The translations under genes were made by a program, and so were the position numbers. The notes below the pieces were generated by a model. That model saw nothing but the letters and a program-made list of their open reading frames with translations, ran no database searches and was not told the origin of the DNA. From Bacillota bacterium (GTDB lineage Bacteria > Bacillota > Clostridia > Christensenellales > Aristaeellaceae), in the NCBI GenBank assembly GCA_023395615.1, contig JAEWYP010000092.1, positions 1 to 40,219 of the forward strand: a DNA stretch of 40,219 nucleotides, written 5' to 3'. Below, piece by piece: positions 25,059 to 32,702 of this stretch (within the stretch, counting starts at the first letter, position 1; the number at the start of each line of letters is the position of its first letter).

Positions 25059-25580
25059 TCAGTTTTCCTCCGCGTCACCCATTTCTTCCAGTATTTCTTC
25101 CTTCTTCTGCATAAACTCCGCATCGGCCAGATCAGCCTTGTTGGCATCGACAATACGAACATGGTTATAACCGCCGCTGATTTCCAAATCCTTTGCATCC
25201 AGCAAAATCCGCTGCCGCAATTTGGGGGGGAGTAATAATCGGCCCTGCCCATCTGCCTGCATGGAACGATAACTCAATTTATAAAACTGCATCGTATAGT
25301 TCTGTACGAAAGGCTTGCGCTGATTCATTCGATTTAGCTCGTCCAGAATCTGTTCAAAGACGCTGTCCGGGTAAAGCGCAATTCCGTTGAAGTCACGAGT
25401 AGGGCCAACAGTGAATGTATCGCCCAATGCGTCACGATAAGCGTTGGGGATGATGATTCTGCCTTTGGCATCGATGGAATGGGAGTAACTGCCGAAGAAT
25501 TCTATCTTCTGCTGCGGTTCGGCGCTTTGAGCGGCGGCAGTTTCCCGACCGGCGTTCTCGTCCAATCGCTCCCCCTCCAT
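25059..25580 (-). CDS. mraZ: Transcriptional regulator MraZ
   Basis: 173 residues. Two AbrB-like MraZ half-domains are seen: FFGSYSHSIDAKGRIIIPNAYRDAL and YRSMQADGQGRLLLPPKLRQRI. The N-terminus has about 25 extra residues before the first half. The ATG at 25580 has a poorly spaced site, while a TTG at 25565 follows GGAGGGGG at five bases, so the shorter form may be the real one. MraZ binds repeats upstream of its own operon and represses dcw genes in studied species; candidate repeats are seen at 25612-25637. First gene of the cluster. Confidence 0.93.
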   Translation of the reverse strand: MEGERLDENAGRETAAAQSAEPQQKIEFFGSYSHSIDAKGRIIIPNAYRDALGDTFTVGPTRDFNGIALYPDSVFEQILDELNRMNQRKPFVQNYTMQFYKLSYRSMQADGQGRLLLPPKLRQRILLDAKDLEISGGYNHVRIVDANKADLADAEFMQKKEEILEEMGDAEEN

Positions 25581-25611
25581 TCTCCACTTTTCACCACTAT
25601 CTGGGCTACGA

Positions 25612-25644
25612 CACCATTATGAACCACTTTCGCCCACCGCGCAA
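25612..25644 (-). promoter_or_regulatory. mraZ promoter overlapping MraZ-box-like repeats
   Basis: On the minus strand TTGCGC (25639-25644), 17 bases, CATAAT (25616-25621). Over the spacer and -10 lie GTGGGCG, GTGGTTC and TGGTG repeats at a ten-base period, like the tandem TGGGN boxes bound by MraZ. A second pair with the same period (GTGGTG, GTGGAG) lies just before the start codon. Confidence 0.65.
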
Positions 25645-25685
25645 GCAAACATACATTCTGTTTGGTACATTTTTCTAAATTTTCT

Positions 25686-25734
25686 CGCGATTTTTATCGC
25701 GCATGAAATCCGCAAATCGTTATTCTATAACGAT
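25686..25734. repeat. Two small palindromes upstream of the mraZ promoter
   Basis: CGCGAT-TTTT-ATCGCG at 25686-25701 and ATCGTTAT-TCT-ATAACGAT at 25716-25734 lie 40-90 bp upstream of the mraZ -35 in AT-rich DNA. They are perfect inverted repeats and could be operators. Beyond them, 25735-25865 is AT-rich with nothing else recognisable. Confidence 0.4.
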
Positions 25735-25865
25735 ATTGCGAACAGATGTTCTTTATTTTTGTCCAAATGCGGATTCTTATATTTATACATGTTATCGTAT
25801 TAATATACTTGTATTCAGTACGCTTTCTACTCTCTTTTTCGTAATCATGCACACTGTTATATGCG

Positions 25866-25896
25866 AAAAGCGGACAGCTAAAGGCTGTCCGCTTTT
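25866..25896 (-). terminator. Bidirectional intrinsic terminator after the phosphoesterase gene
   Basis: AAAAGCGGACAGC (25866-25878), TAAAG loop, GCTGTCCGCTTTT (25884-25896): a perfect 13-bp stem bordered by A and T runs on both sides. It is about 105 bases past the phosphoesterase stop. Confidence 0.88.
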
Positions 25897-26000
25897 CACA
25901 TGGCTTTGTGATTTAATACTGAAGAAATTGACAATACGAAATCATGCCCTTGCAGCTCTGATCCGCGATGATGAGAAAAGTTCCTCGCGATACGGTCTTT

Positions 26001-26717
26001 TCACGGTTTTGGAATCTCCTCCGGCGTATCGCATATCCAAACCGGTGAAAAATCAATCGCGTCACAGGAAACCAGTCTGTATTCGATACCGTGATGTTCC
26101 CCCGAAAACCCGTTACGGATCCCCACACCATGAAGGTGACCGTATACGCAGGTTTCCACACCGTATTCTTCCAGTAAAGCCGTATATTCCGTATCCCGAT
26201 AATCCGTTAACAGCGGCGGAAAATGCGTCATCACCAGGATTGGCTTTCCTGTCCTTTTCGCGCTGTCCAGCGCCATCCGCAGTCTGATCAGCTCCCGACG
26301 GTAGATTTTCATCTCCTGATCTTCCAAAGGAAGCTGTTCTGTGGGAAAAGTCCATCCGCGTGTTCCGCAGATCGCCATTCCCCCCAATATAACGGAATCG
26401 TTCTGAAGGGCGTACATTGCATCCGGCAAAGACGCACGCAGTTTGGCAATCGAGCTCCACCAGTAATCGTGATTGCCCCTCAGCAACACCTTTGTTCCCG
26501 GCAGCCTGGCGATGTCCGCAAGATCGTTCAAAGCATCGCGGAACTGCATTGCCCAGCTGATGTCCCCAGGGATCAACACAATATCTTCCGGCGTAACCAG
26601 CCGAAGCCAGTTCTCCCGGATCGTATCCATATGATGGTCCCAATGGCTACCGAAAATATCCATCGGCTTAACGCCGTTTCCCGGCAGGTGCAGATCCCCG
26701 ATTGCGAAGATCGCCAT
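26001..26717 (-). CDS. Calcineurin-like metallophosphoesterase
   Basis: About 238 residues. All five metal-binding blocks of the family are visible: GDLHLPG, PGDISWAMQ, GNHDYWW, MTHFPPL and GHLHGVG. The ATG at 26717 follows AGAGGTG; the longer frame adds seven residues. The substrate is unknown; members with this layout are widespread in Clostridia and annotated only as phosphohydrolases. It follows the zinc-ribbon gene with a 45-base gap and ends the transcript at 25866-25896. Confidence 0.92.
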   Translation of the reverse strand: MAIFAIGDLHLPGNGVKPMDIFGSHWDHHMDTIRENWLRLVTPEDIVLIPGDISWAMQFRDALNDLADIARLPGTKVLLRGNHDYWWSSIAKLRASLPDAMYALQNDSVILGGMAICGTRGWTFPTEQLPLEDQEMKIYRRELIRLRMALDSAKRTGKPILVMTHFPPLLTDYRDTEYTALLEEYGVETCVYGHLHGVGIRNGFSGEHHGIEYRLVSCDAIDFSPVWICDTPEEIPKP

Positions 26718-26762
26718 TGCGCACCTCTCTTCCTGCACTACTCGGCGCTGAACAGGGGGAAT

Positions 26763-27176
26763 CTACTCGTCCTTTTCAGCAGCTTCCTTTTCGTCGTCCT
26801 CTTTCTGCTCGTCTTCAATAACGCTCTCCAGCGAGAGTTCGCTTTCGATCTCACCATATTCTCTTTCCGGAATATCTTCATGTACCTGCGGAAGGATCTC
26901 ATCCATGGTGCTTACGGAATTAAGTTCGATGGAGCTCTCATCCACAGCCTCATGGTCCGAATCGTCATCGTCATCGGAGGTATTGCGCTGCATTTCTTTA
27001 AGGCAGCTCAGGCATACATCCTTGCCAGGCAACGCAGGCGCCGCATTGCAGACAGAGCAAAGTTCCATTTCTTCCTGGGTTTGCTCCCCTTTCAGCTCTC
27101 GCATGCATACCTTACAGTATTTTTCGCCCTCCTGGATATAATTCAATTCGCAACGCGGGCACTTTACCAATTTCAT
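26763..27176 (-). CDS. Zinc-ribbon protein with acidic tail
   Basis: 137 residues. Two cysteine clusters occupy the N-terminal half: CPRC ... CKVC (about residues 5-24) and CSVC ... CLSC (about 41-59), each suited to bind one zinc. The second half is strongly acidic (Asp/Glu-rich with an Asp run) and probably disordered. No catalytic motif is seen. GGGAG lies eight bases before the ATG. It may act by protein contacts, but no function can be assigned. It lies in a small operon with the phosphoesterase, probably downstream of the promoter at 27474-27502. Confidence 0.75.
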   Translation of the reverse strand: MKLVKCPRCELNYIQEGEKYCKVCMRELKGEQTQEEMELCSVCNAAPALPGKDVCLSCLKEMQRNTSDDDDDSDHEAVDESSIELNSVSTMDEILPQVHEDIPEREYGEIESELSLESVIEDEQKEDDEKEAAEKDE

Positions 27177-27359
27177 GCTGTGTACTCCCTTTCCCGGAAA
27201 TCATTCTCGCTGCGCTCCTGCGGCTTCAATACGGATACGGGAGCCGGAACATGCGAAGGTTTTTTATCACTCGACCAGCACTCCCGTGCTGTCTTCCGTC
27301 TGTACAGGGTTTGTGAAGTCGGCTGTAACCTGTGCATAAGCCGGTGGATCAAGGTGTAT
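27177..27359 (-). other. Non-coding leader between the 30-codon ORF and the zinc-ribbon gene
   Basis: 183 bases with no gene that can be supported. In the frame of the upstream 30-codon ORF it stays open for another 30 codons after the TGA. It contains a small hairpin CAGCAC-GGGA-GTGCTG around 27275-27290 followed by a purine-rich tail, not a terminator. It probably belongs to the zinc-ribbon transcript. Confidence 0.4.
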
Positions 27360-27452
27360 TCAGCAAAACGCAGTCAAGCACCGAAGCAACCCAAACGGCG
27401 AGTTCGCGTCCGTTCGCGTGCTCTTGTGCTCCCTGCGCAGTTGTAACGGCAT
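27360..27452 (-). CDS. Possible 30-residue leader peptide
   Basis: ATG at 27450-27452 preceded by GTGGAGGGTGATC, a strong ribosome binding site with good spacing. The ORF encodes 30 residues beginning MPLQLRREHKSTRTDANS and ending LTAFC before TGA. The N-terminal half is basic. It starts only about 15-20 bases after the expected transcription start of a consensus promoter. It could be a regulatory leader peptide, a small protein, or a by-product of a structured RNA; nothing in the sequence chooses between them. Confidence 0.5.
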   Translation of the reverse strand: MPLQLRREHKSTRTDANSPFGLLRCLTAFC

Positions 27453-27473
27453 GATCACCCTCCACAGGGTGTG

Positions 27474-27502
27474 ATTATACTACGGTTATACAGTCCATGC
27501 AA
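27474..27502 (-). promoter_or_regulatory. Consensus sigma-A promoter before the 30-codon ORF
   Basis: On the minus strand TTGCAT (27497-27502), 17 bases, TATAAT (27474-27479). The Shine-Dalgarno of the small ORF follows within about 15 bases. The stretch 27503-27596 up to the GerMN gene is AT-rich with no clear terminator. Confidence 0.85.
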
Positions 27503-27596
27503 GAGAAAAATATCGTGATGCTTCAGAGCTGAAAAAAGATTGATAATCATGATTTTTCTTCATTTTCCGTCGATTTACCGTTATTTTCCGTACTTG

Positions 27597-29165
27597 CTAT
27601 TTCTCCACCATCCCGTTGTTCTGGTAAAAATACCCTGTCCAGTCTATTTCCCCAGAAAATCCGGCAGGTTCATTACCACCAACAAAGAAGCATATTCGCG
27701 AAGCTTGCCCGCTATACAACAGCGTATTCGTTAACGCGTAGGCCAGCAGGCGATCCTGTCCCGAGGTTACAGTCTCCCCGGCCCGGGCGAAGGCGGGCGA
27801 AAAGTTAACTGCCAGTGTTCGATCATTCAGCGACAGACCCAGAATATCTGCATCCGTAAGCGTCCCCGGCGACAGCACCGGTTTCGTATCTTTTCTGCTG
27901 TCCGTCGCCACGGGTCCTCTGAATAATTCCAATAGCAGGGAGCGAGGATTGGTACGCAGATAACACGGCATGGGGCGGGAAACCTTAACCAGCCCTTTTC
28001 CTTGCGCCTCGGGAAAAAATAACGTTCCATCCGCCATCAGCAGCGAGGCGTAATCGGTACGATGCTCCACTCCATCCGTAAACAAGATACCGGAGGCAGC
28101 GCCCAGCATAACATGCTCCACCAGTTCCCCGCCGATATAAACGGTAATCCCTGCCACATTCGGTAAAAAGGTACACAGCGAGTAGCCGATTGCTCCGAGG
28201 CAACTGGCGCGGGATACATTGTTGTTTTTTAACTGATCATCCATTGACGAATCAAAATACAGCGAAATCAGCTTCCCGCTTCCGTCAGTCGGCTCCGTCA
28301 CCTTCGGAGGTTGCGAAAGCAAGCCTGCCAGAAGCGGGAGCGTCGGCGATCCCGTAATAGCTTCCGGTCCGTCTGAAAGTTCCTCCAGGATTCGAGCTAC
28401 CATATCGGAGGGATCCTGACTTGTAAAGGATACGTTTCGCGCTTCAGCCATGATCCCATCTGTAGCTGTAAGCGGAAAATAAAGTGTTACCGTGGTACTA
28501 AGTCTGCGTTCTTTGGGTTTTTCGTCCGTATTTACCCGTTGGGACAGCAACTGTTCGTAGACCGCGCCTATGTCGGTGGCTACGCTTCGCGTTAATGTGC
28601 CCATGGGCAGCGTGGAGCCCAGATCCAACCCGATCTGTTTATCCATGACCAATACATTCACATACCGGATCCCGTTCAATTCTGTAAGCGTATTGGCAAT
28701 CGCCTGACTGCAAAGGTACAGCGTCTTTCGATCCAGCTGTAATGCAGATGCCGCCAGATTTACTGTCGCTACATCTCCGCTCACTTCTACCGGATTCGCT
28801 CCGTAGAGCGACAGTTCAACGCCGCCCCCTATCGCACTTGCGACCCCGTTACCTTCATTGGCCAGCAGTGCGCGAATCACGCTCTCCTCGTCCAGCCGGG
28901 CAGCGGAACAGGGAACCGTCGCAGACATGGCTAACAGGTGAGATCCATCGTATCGGGGAAGGTAAAGCGTATAATCCCGGCTGTATTCCAGCGCCGCATC
29001 TCCGATCGGTGCTGCATATGGCACTTTCACGGAAGGGAAGGTAACCTTTGCCTCTTCTTTCAAAGGTACGCCGGCATTGCCGCAGGCGGAGAACACGAAC
29101 ACGCATGCACAAAGAAGGCAACCCAGCGTGATCTGCTTTCCGGATTGAATCAAATGACGCATCAT
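27597..29165 (-). CDS. GerMN-domain lipoprotein 2
   Basis: About 522 residues. The ATG at 29165 has GGGAGGGAG upstream; the longer frame overlaps the previous gene. The signal peptide ends in a lipobox FSAC, so the protein is anchored outside the membrane. Two GerMN-like regions are seen: about 55-200 (YLPRYDGSHLLAMSATVPC ... VATVNLAASALQL ... LNGIRYVNVLVM) and about 225-360 (TVTLYFPLTATDGIMAEARNVSF ... SLYFDSSMDD). A further beta-rich C-terminal region follows (LTDADILGLSLNDRTLAVNFSPAF), perhaps a third repeat. It is 17 bases after GerMN lipoprotein 1 and shares its operon with the kinase and regulator. GerM itself works in spore germination, but the context here suggests a sensor accessory. 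Confidence 0.85.
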   Translation of the reverse strand: MMRHLIQSGKQITLGCLLCACVFVFSACGNAGVPLKEEAKVTFPSVKVPYAAPIGDAALEYSRDYTLYLPRYDGSHLLAMSATVPCSAARLDEESVIRALLANEGNGVASAIGGGVELSLYGANPVEVSGDVATVNLAASALQLDRKTLYLCSQAIANTLTELNGIRYVNVLVMDKQIGLDLGSTLPMGTLTRSVATDIGAVYEQLLSQRVNTDEKPKERRLSTTVTLYFPLTATDGIMAEARNVSFTSQDPSDMVARILEELSDGPEAITGSPTLPLLAGLLSQPPKVTEPTDGSGKLISLYFDSSMDDQLKNNNVSRASCLGAIGYSLCTFLPNVAGITVYIGGELVEHVMLGAASGILFTDGVEHRTDYASLLMADGTLFFPEAQGKGLVKVSRPMPCYLRTNPRSLLLELFRGPVATDSRKDTKPVLSPGTLTDADILGLSLNDRTLAVNFSPAFARAGETVTSGQDRLLAYALTNTLLYSGQASRICFFVGGNEPAGFSGEIDWTGYFYQNNGMVEK

Positions 29166-29182
29166 TGCCTTCTCCCTCCCTC

Positions 29183-30151
29183 TTACAATTCCATCAACGC
29201 CTGCAGCGCGGAATAGGTAATCTTCCATATCCCATTATCACGAATCAACGGAAGCGGATAGATAATCACGGAAACTTCCCCGTTCGGTCCGGGTATTTTC
29301 AGCGAAGCCGTTACGACCGCACCTGTTCCGCCCACAGAAACGCTGCCTCCGCTTACGGTAAAGTCTTTCAAACCTGCCCTGTTTTGCAGATTATCTGAAA
29401 ACGAGGCCAGTGGAGGTTTCCCGTCGTCCATGACGTAGCGGTACAGTCGCTCGTCATCCCGTTGCTGCCAGGCCAGCAGAATCATCTCAGCTGTATTGCC
29501 TGCCGTAAGCAAAACGCTTTCGTCCCGCGCAATCGGCTCGCTCAGGCCTGTCTCTCCGGTCAGGAAATAGGCATTGTCCAGCCTGAGACTGTTTTGATCC
29601 GCATCGATCCTGTGAACCAGTATCTGTACCCCCGTATAAGGATGGTATTCCGTTACTGATGCTACGATACTTTGAGCAATCAGCAATCGCCGCAGTGGCC
29701 CTTCCGTTTTCCATTGAGGATCATCCGACCAATGGTCAGGGATTCCATCGTCCAGAAAAACGCTGTTGAATGTGACAAAAAGCGTATTTCCGCGGGATAC
29801 AACACTTTCTACCTGCGTGCCTGCGGGCAGCAGCCTGCGAAGGTCGGTGTGTCCTGCACTTGGGCTTTCCGTAAGCGCCTGAACAATGGCAAACTCGACG
29901 CTTTCATCCTTCGGTACGGTTAAGGTGCGGGCTTCTCCGGCCAGCATGGGTTCATCTAAATAGCGGTAATACAATGTGATCTCTTCGATCCCCGCGTCGT
30001 CTGTACCAACCGACGCGGGAGGCAGATTCATTGCCAGCCCGGGTGCGTCCGTCGCTTCGTTCTTCAGAAGCGGGTCAGCCGTCTGGGAGGCGCAACCATT
30101 CAGCAACAGCAGAGCGGTTGCAAGAGCCAGTAACAACAGGCTTTTTTTCAC
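29183..30151 (-). CDS. GerMN-domain lipoprotein 1
   Basis: 322 residues; GTG start at 30151 after AAGGAGG. The signal peptide has a clear lipobox (LLNGC). The middle region is one GerMN domain (ITLYYRYLDEPMLAGEARTLTVPKDESVEFAIVQALTESP ... GNTLFVTFNSVFLDDG). The C-terminal part resembles the second domain of regulators that bind kinase ectodomains but has no named signature. It starts 12 bases after the kinase stop, so translation is coupled. Gene order regulator-kinase-GerMN lipoprotein is the same as actinobacterial mtrA-mtrB-lpqB. Confidence 0.88.
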   Translation of the reverse strand: MKKSLLLLALATALLLLNGCASQTADPLLKNEATDAPGLAMNLPPASVGTDDAGIEEITLYYRYLDEPMLAGEARTLTVPKDESVEFAIVQALTESPSAGHTDLRRLLPAGTQVESVVSRGNTLFVTFNSVFLDDGIPDHWSDDPQWKTEGPLRRLLIAQSIVASVTEYHPYTGVQILVHRIDADQNSLRLDNAYFLTGETGLSEPIARDESVLLTAGNTAEMILLAWQQRDDERLYRYVMDDGKPPLASFSDNLQNRAGLKDFTVSGGSVSVGGTGAVVTASLKIPGPNGEVSVIIYPLPLIRDNGIWKITYSALQALMEL

Positions 30152-30163
30152 AGGCGCACCTCC

Positions 30164-31561
30164 TTACCCCTGGTGGATGGGAAGTTCCACCGTAAACGTG
30201 GAACCTTTCCCTTCCTCGCTCTGTACCGATACGCTGCCGCCGTGCATCAGTACCAGCTGATTGACGATACTCAACCCCAGTCCCGTGCCGCCGGTATCGC
30301 GACTACGCGCTTTATCTACGCGGTAGAATCGATCGAAAATGTGCGGCTGATCTTCCTTGGGGATTCCCGGACCGTTGTCGGTTACGCTCAGGATCGCATC
30401 GCGACCGGAACGGATCAGCCTCACTTTTATCAAACCGCCTTCGGGCGTATACTTGATCGCATTATCCAGAATATTGTATACCACCTGTGTCAGTTTCGCA
30501 CAGTCGGCATACATCTCGCAGCTGTCCGCAAGCTGTAACTTAATCTCCTGCCTGCGTTTTTCTGCTACCAGTGACAGGCGGTGAGTCACATCGGTTACGA
30601 CGTCGGCGAATTTGAAAGTTTCCCGGTTCAGGCGCATGCTCTTGCTATCCATACTGACCAGGGTAAGCAAGTCACTGATAATCAAGTTCAGGCGGTTGAT
30701 TTCCCGGTTAATATCGCTGAGGAAATCGGTGCGAACCTCCACATCCATATCAGGCTGATAGATGATATTCTCCAGCAGAATTTTCATCGTTGCCAGCGGG
30801 GTTTTCAACTCATGGCTCGCGTTGGAAACAAACTGATTACGGCTTTTATCCAGCATTTCCAGCTTTTCGGACATCACGTTGAAGGTTTCCGCCAGCTTGC
30901 GCAGTTCCCCGCTGCCTTTCACCGGAACGCGTACGGAAAGGTCGCCGCGACCCATCCGCTGGATGCTTCGTGTAAGCGCCGCTATGGGTTTTGTAATCAC
31001 CCGTGAAACAATCAGTGCAATTATCATCGCCGCCGCGGCTGCAATCAGAAAATACATTGCCATTCTGCTTTGCAGTGAAGTCAGGCGCTGCATCATATCC
31101 TGAATCGGAGAAGACAGTAAAAGAACTCCCACGGTTTTCCCGCTGGAAGTAAGCGCCGCCGAGCAGTAGCCAACCCACTGTGCACTCTGGTTCAGCGGTG
31201 TGAACAGAGAGAGCATGCTGAGGCTCTGTTTGGAACCCAGCTGGTGTACCCCATAATCTGTTGTTTTTCCGTCAACCAGAATGGACGCAACCTCCGGAAT
31301 TTCCACACGGGAGCCATTCAGCTGCGAATAGCTGTCCGCCTGTACTTTCCCGCTTACGTCCAGTACCATTAATCGACCGCCCAGTTCCCCACCGGAGGAT
31401 GTCAGCAACAGTTGCAGTGGTTCCATTTGTGCATTGATGAACAGCGGCGCCGCTTCCACGGCAAGCTTTTCCGCCTCCGCCTGATCCCGGGTGCGTCGAT
31501 CCGCAAATAAATAATCGCCTACCAAGCCTATCAGCGATGTGGCTACCGCATAGTAGCTCAC
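30164..31561 (-). CDS. Sensor histidine kinase (HAMP-HisKA-HATPase)
   Basis: At least 465 residues. Order: first membrane helix, an extracytoplasmic sensor of about 140 residues, a second helix (about 165-190), HAMP (RVITKPIAALTRSIQRMGRGDLSVRV), HisKA H-box (SHELKTPLATMK), N-box NILDNAIKYTPEGG, G1 DNGPGIP, F-box and G2 GGTGLGLSIV. All catalytic boxes are intact. The GTG at 31561 cuts the first helix short and has no ribosome binding site. The frame stays open upstream, and the missing 21 residues (including SIRWKIVLAFLLVVG) look real. The only start candidate covering them is an ATT at 31622-31624 overlapping the regulator's TAA. The partner is the response regulator just upstream. Confidence 0.93.
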   Translation of the reverse strand: MSYYAVATSLIGLVGDYLFADRRTRDQAEAEKLAVEAAPLFINAQMEPLQLLLTSSGGELGGRLMVLDVSGKVQADSYSQLNGSRVEIPEVASILVDGKTTDYGVHQLGSKQSLSMLSLFTPLNQSAQWVGYCSAALTSSGKTVGVLLLSSPIQDMMQRLTSLQSRMAMYFLIAAAAAMIIALIVSRVITKPIAALTRSIQRMGRGDLSVRVPVKGSGELRKLAETFNVMSEKLEMLDKSRNQFVSNASHELKTPLATMKILLENIIYQPDMDVEVRTDFLSDINREINRLNLIISDLLTLVSMDSKSMRLNRETFKFADVVTDVTHRLSLVAEKRRQEIKLQLADSCEMYADCAKLTQVVYNILDNAIKYTPEGGLIKVRLIRSGRDAILSVTDNGPGIPKEDQPHIFDRFYRVDKARSRDTGGTGLGLSIVNQLVLMHGGSVSVQSEEGKGSTFTVELPIHQG

Positions 31562-31619
31562 CCCGACGACCAGCAGGAAGGCGAGTACGATTTTCCACCG
31601 AATGGAGGTAAACGGGTTG

Positions 31620-32312
31620 TTAATCCTTGTCCGTGAAATAATAGCCCACTCCCCACTTTGTGAAGATGAACTCAGGCTGAGCAGGGTTGCGCTCTATCTT
31701 TTCCCTTAAGCGGCGGATATGCACATCCACTGTTCGCGCATCACCGGTATAATCATATTTCCACACGGTTTCCAGCATCGCTTCCCGGCTGAAAACCTTA
31801 CCGCGATTGTTTACGAACATCTGCAACAGATCGAACTCTTTGGCCGTCAGGCGAACATCCTTGCCACCCAGGTTGACCGCGCGGTTGACGGAGTTGATCT
31901 CCATATCATGTACCCGGATGACTTTTTTTGCTTCATTGGGCTGTGAACCGTTTGCCCGGCGCATAATGGTTTTAATACGCGCTTTCACTTCCAAAATATT
32001 AAACGGCTTGGTCATATAATCATCAGCGCCATATTCCAGCCCAAGGATTTTATCGATGTGTTCCCCTTTGGCGGTCAGCATGATAATCGGCACGTTGCTG
32101 TGTTCCCGAATGCGCTGGCAAACGGTAATGCCGTCCATTTTGGGTAGCATCACATCCAGCAGGATAAAATCAAAGTTTCCCGAGAAAAATTTGGCCAGCG
32201 CCTCTTCCCCGTCCGCCGCGGAGTCTGTCTCAAAGCCCTCCTGCTCCAGGGTATACTTTAAGCCCTTGATAATCAAGGGTTCGTCATCCACAAGCAGAAT
32301 ACGCTTCGCCAT
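31620..32312 (-). CDS. OmpR/PhoB-family response regulator
   Basis: About 230 residues. The receiver domain has the acidic pocket VDDE, phospho-acceptor Asp in ILLDVMLPKMDG, the Thr in MLTAKG and Lys in TKPF. A winged-helix DNA-binding domain follows (LTAKEFDLLQMFVNNRGKVFSREAMLETVW ... RTVDVHIRRLREKIE). The ATG at 32312 follows AAAGGATGGGG; an earlier in-frame ATG is too close to it. The sequence is in the WalR/MtrA/PhoP-like branch, but the exact orthologue is not clear. It is the first gene of its operon and probably regulates itself through the direct repeats at 32418-32447. Confidence 0.95.
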   Translation of the reverse strand: MAKRILLVDDEPLIIKGLKYTLEQEGFETDSAADGEEALAKFFSGNFDFILLDVMLPKMDGITVCQRIREHSNVPIIMLTAKGEHIDKILGLEYGADDYMTKPFNILEVKARIKTIMRRANGSQPNEAKKVIRVHDMEINSVNRAVNLGGKDVRLTAKEFDLLQMFVNNRGKVFSREAMLETVWKYDYTGDARTVDVHIRRLREKIERNPAQPEFIFTKWGVGYYFTDKD

Positions 32313-32386
32313 AGTCCCCATCCTTTCGTGCCGAACAAGAAGAAGCCGCAGCGGGCAATATCCGTCGAATCGCCGCGTTTATGAAT

Positions 32387-32415
32387 ATTGTAAAGCGAAA
32401 CGGTATAAAAAGCAA
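32387..32415 (-). promoter_or_regulatory. Sigma-A promoter of the two-component operon
   Basis: On the minus strand TTGCTT (32410-32415), 17 bases, TACAAT (32387-32392). The leader is about 70 bases long. Confidence 0.78.
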
Positions 32416-32417
32416 GA

Positions 32418-32447
32418 GAATTGTTACGAAAACTTCTGAATTGTTGC
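32418..32447 (-). promoter_or_regulatory. Tandem direct repeat upstream of the regulator promoter
   Basis: GCAACAATTC and GTAACAATTC (minus strand) lie at 32438-32447 and 32418-32427, exactly 20 bp apart, ending two bases before the -35. Head-to-tail half-sites at helical phase are typical for OmpR-family regulators. The rest of the 32448-32642 gap is AT-rich and shows nothing else. Confidence 0.55.
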
Positions 32448-32642
32448 GTATCATCTAAAAGTGAAAACGAAATGAAGAATGTTGGTATCGCTGAATCTTG
32501 CGAATGTATCCATCTATAAAGGAAATTTTATATGTCTATAAATATTTCGTTTTCTTAAATTTTAAACCAGAATGGGTATTACTGGAATTCATCTGTCCTG
32601 TGTTTCTATTGCAACAGGGATTGATCTCGTCCTGAACGGAAT

Positions 32643-32678
32643 ACGCCCCGGAATCGGCAGAAGCCGGCTCCGGGGCGT
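32643..32678 (-). terminator. Terminator of the glycolytic operon
   Basis: ACGCCCCGGA (32643-32652) pairs with TCCGGGGCGT (32669-32678); a smaller GCCGGC/GCCGAT stem lies in the loop. It is 24 bases past the gpmI stop. The T tail on the minus strand is weak; on the plus strand a run of seven T follows after about 14 bases. Confidence 0.65.
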
Positions 32679-32702
32679 GCCAAATGTATCGTTTTTTTAG
32701 GT

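Noticed and set aside
25703..26287. 194-codon plus-strand open frame upstream of and antisense to the phosphoesterase
   Set aside because: Spans a strong bidirectional terminator and the 3' end of a real gene; no start signal.
26223..27446. 407-codon plus-strand open frame across the phosphoesterase and zinc-ribbon genes
   Set aside because: It is antisense to two well-supported genes, has no ribosome binding site or family similarity, and mirrors their codon bias.
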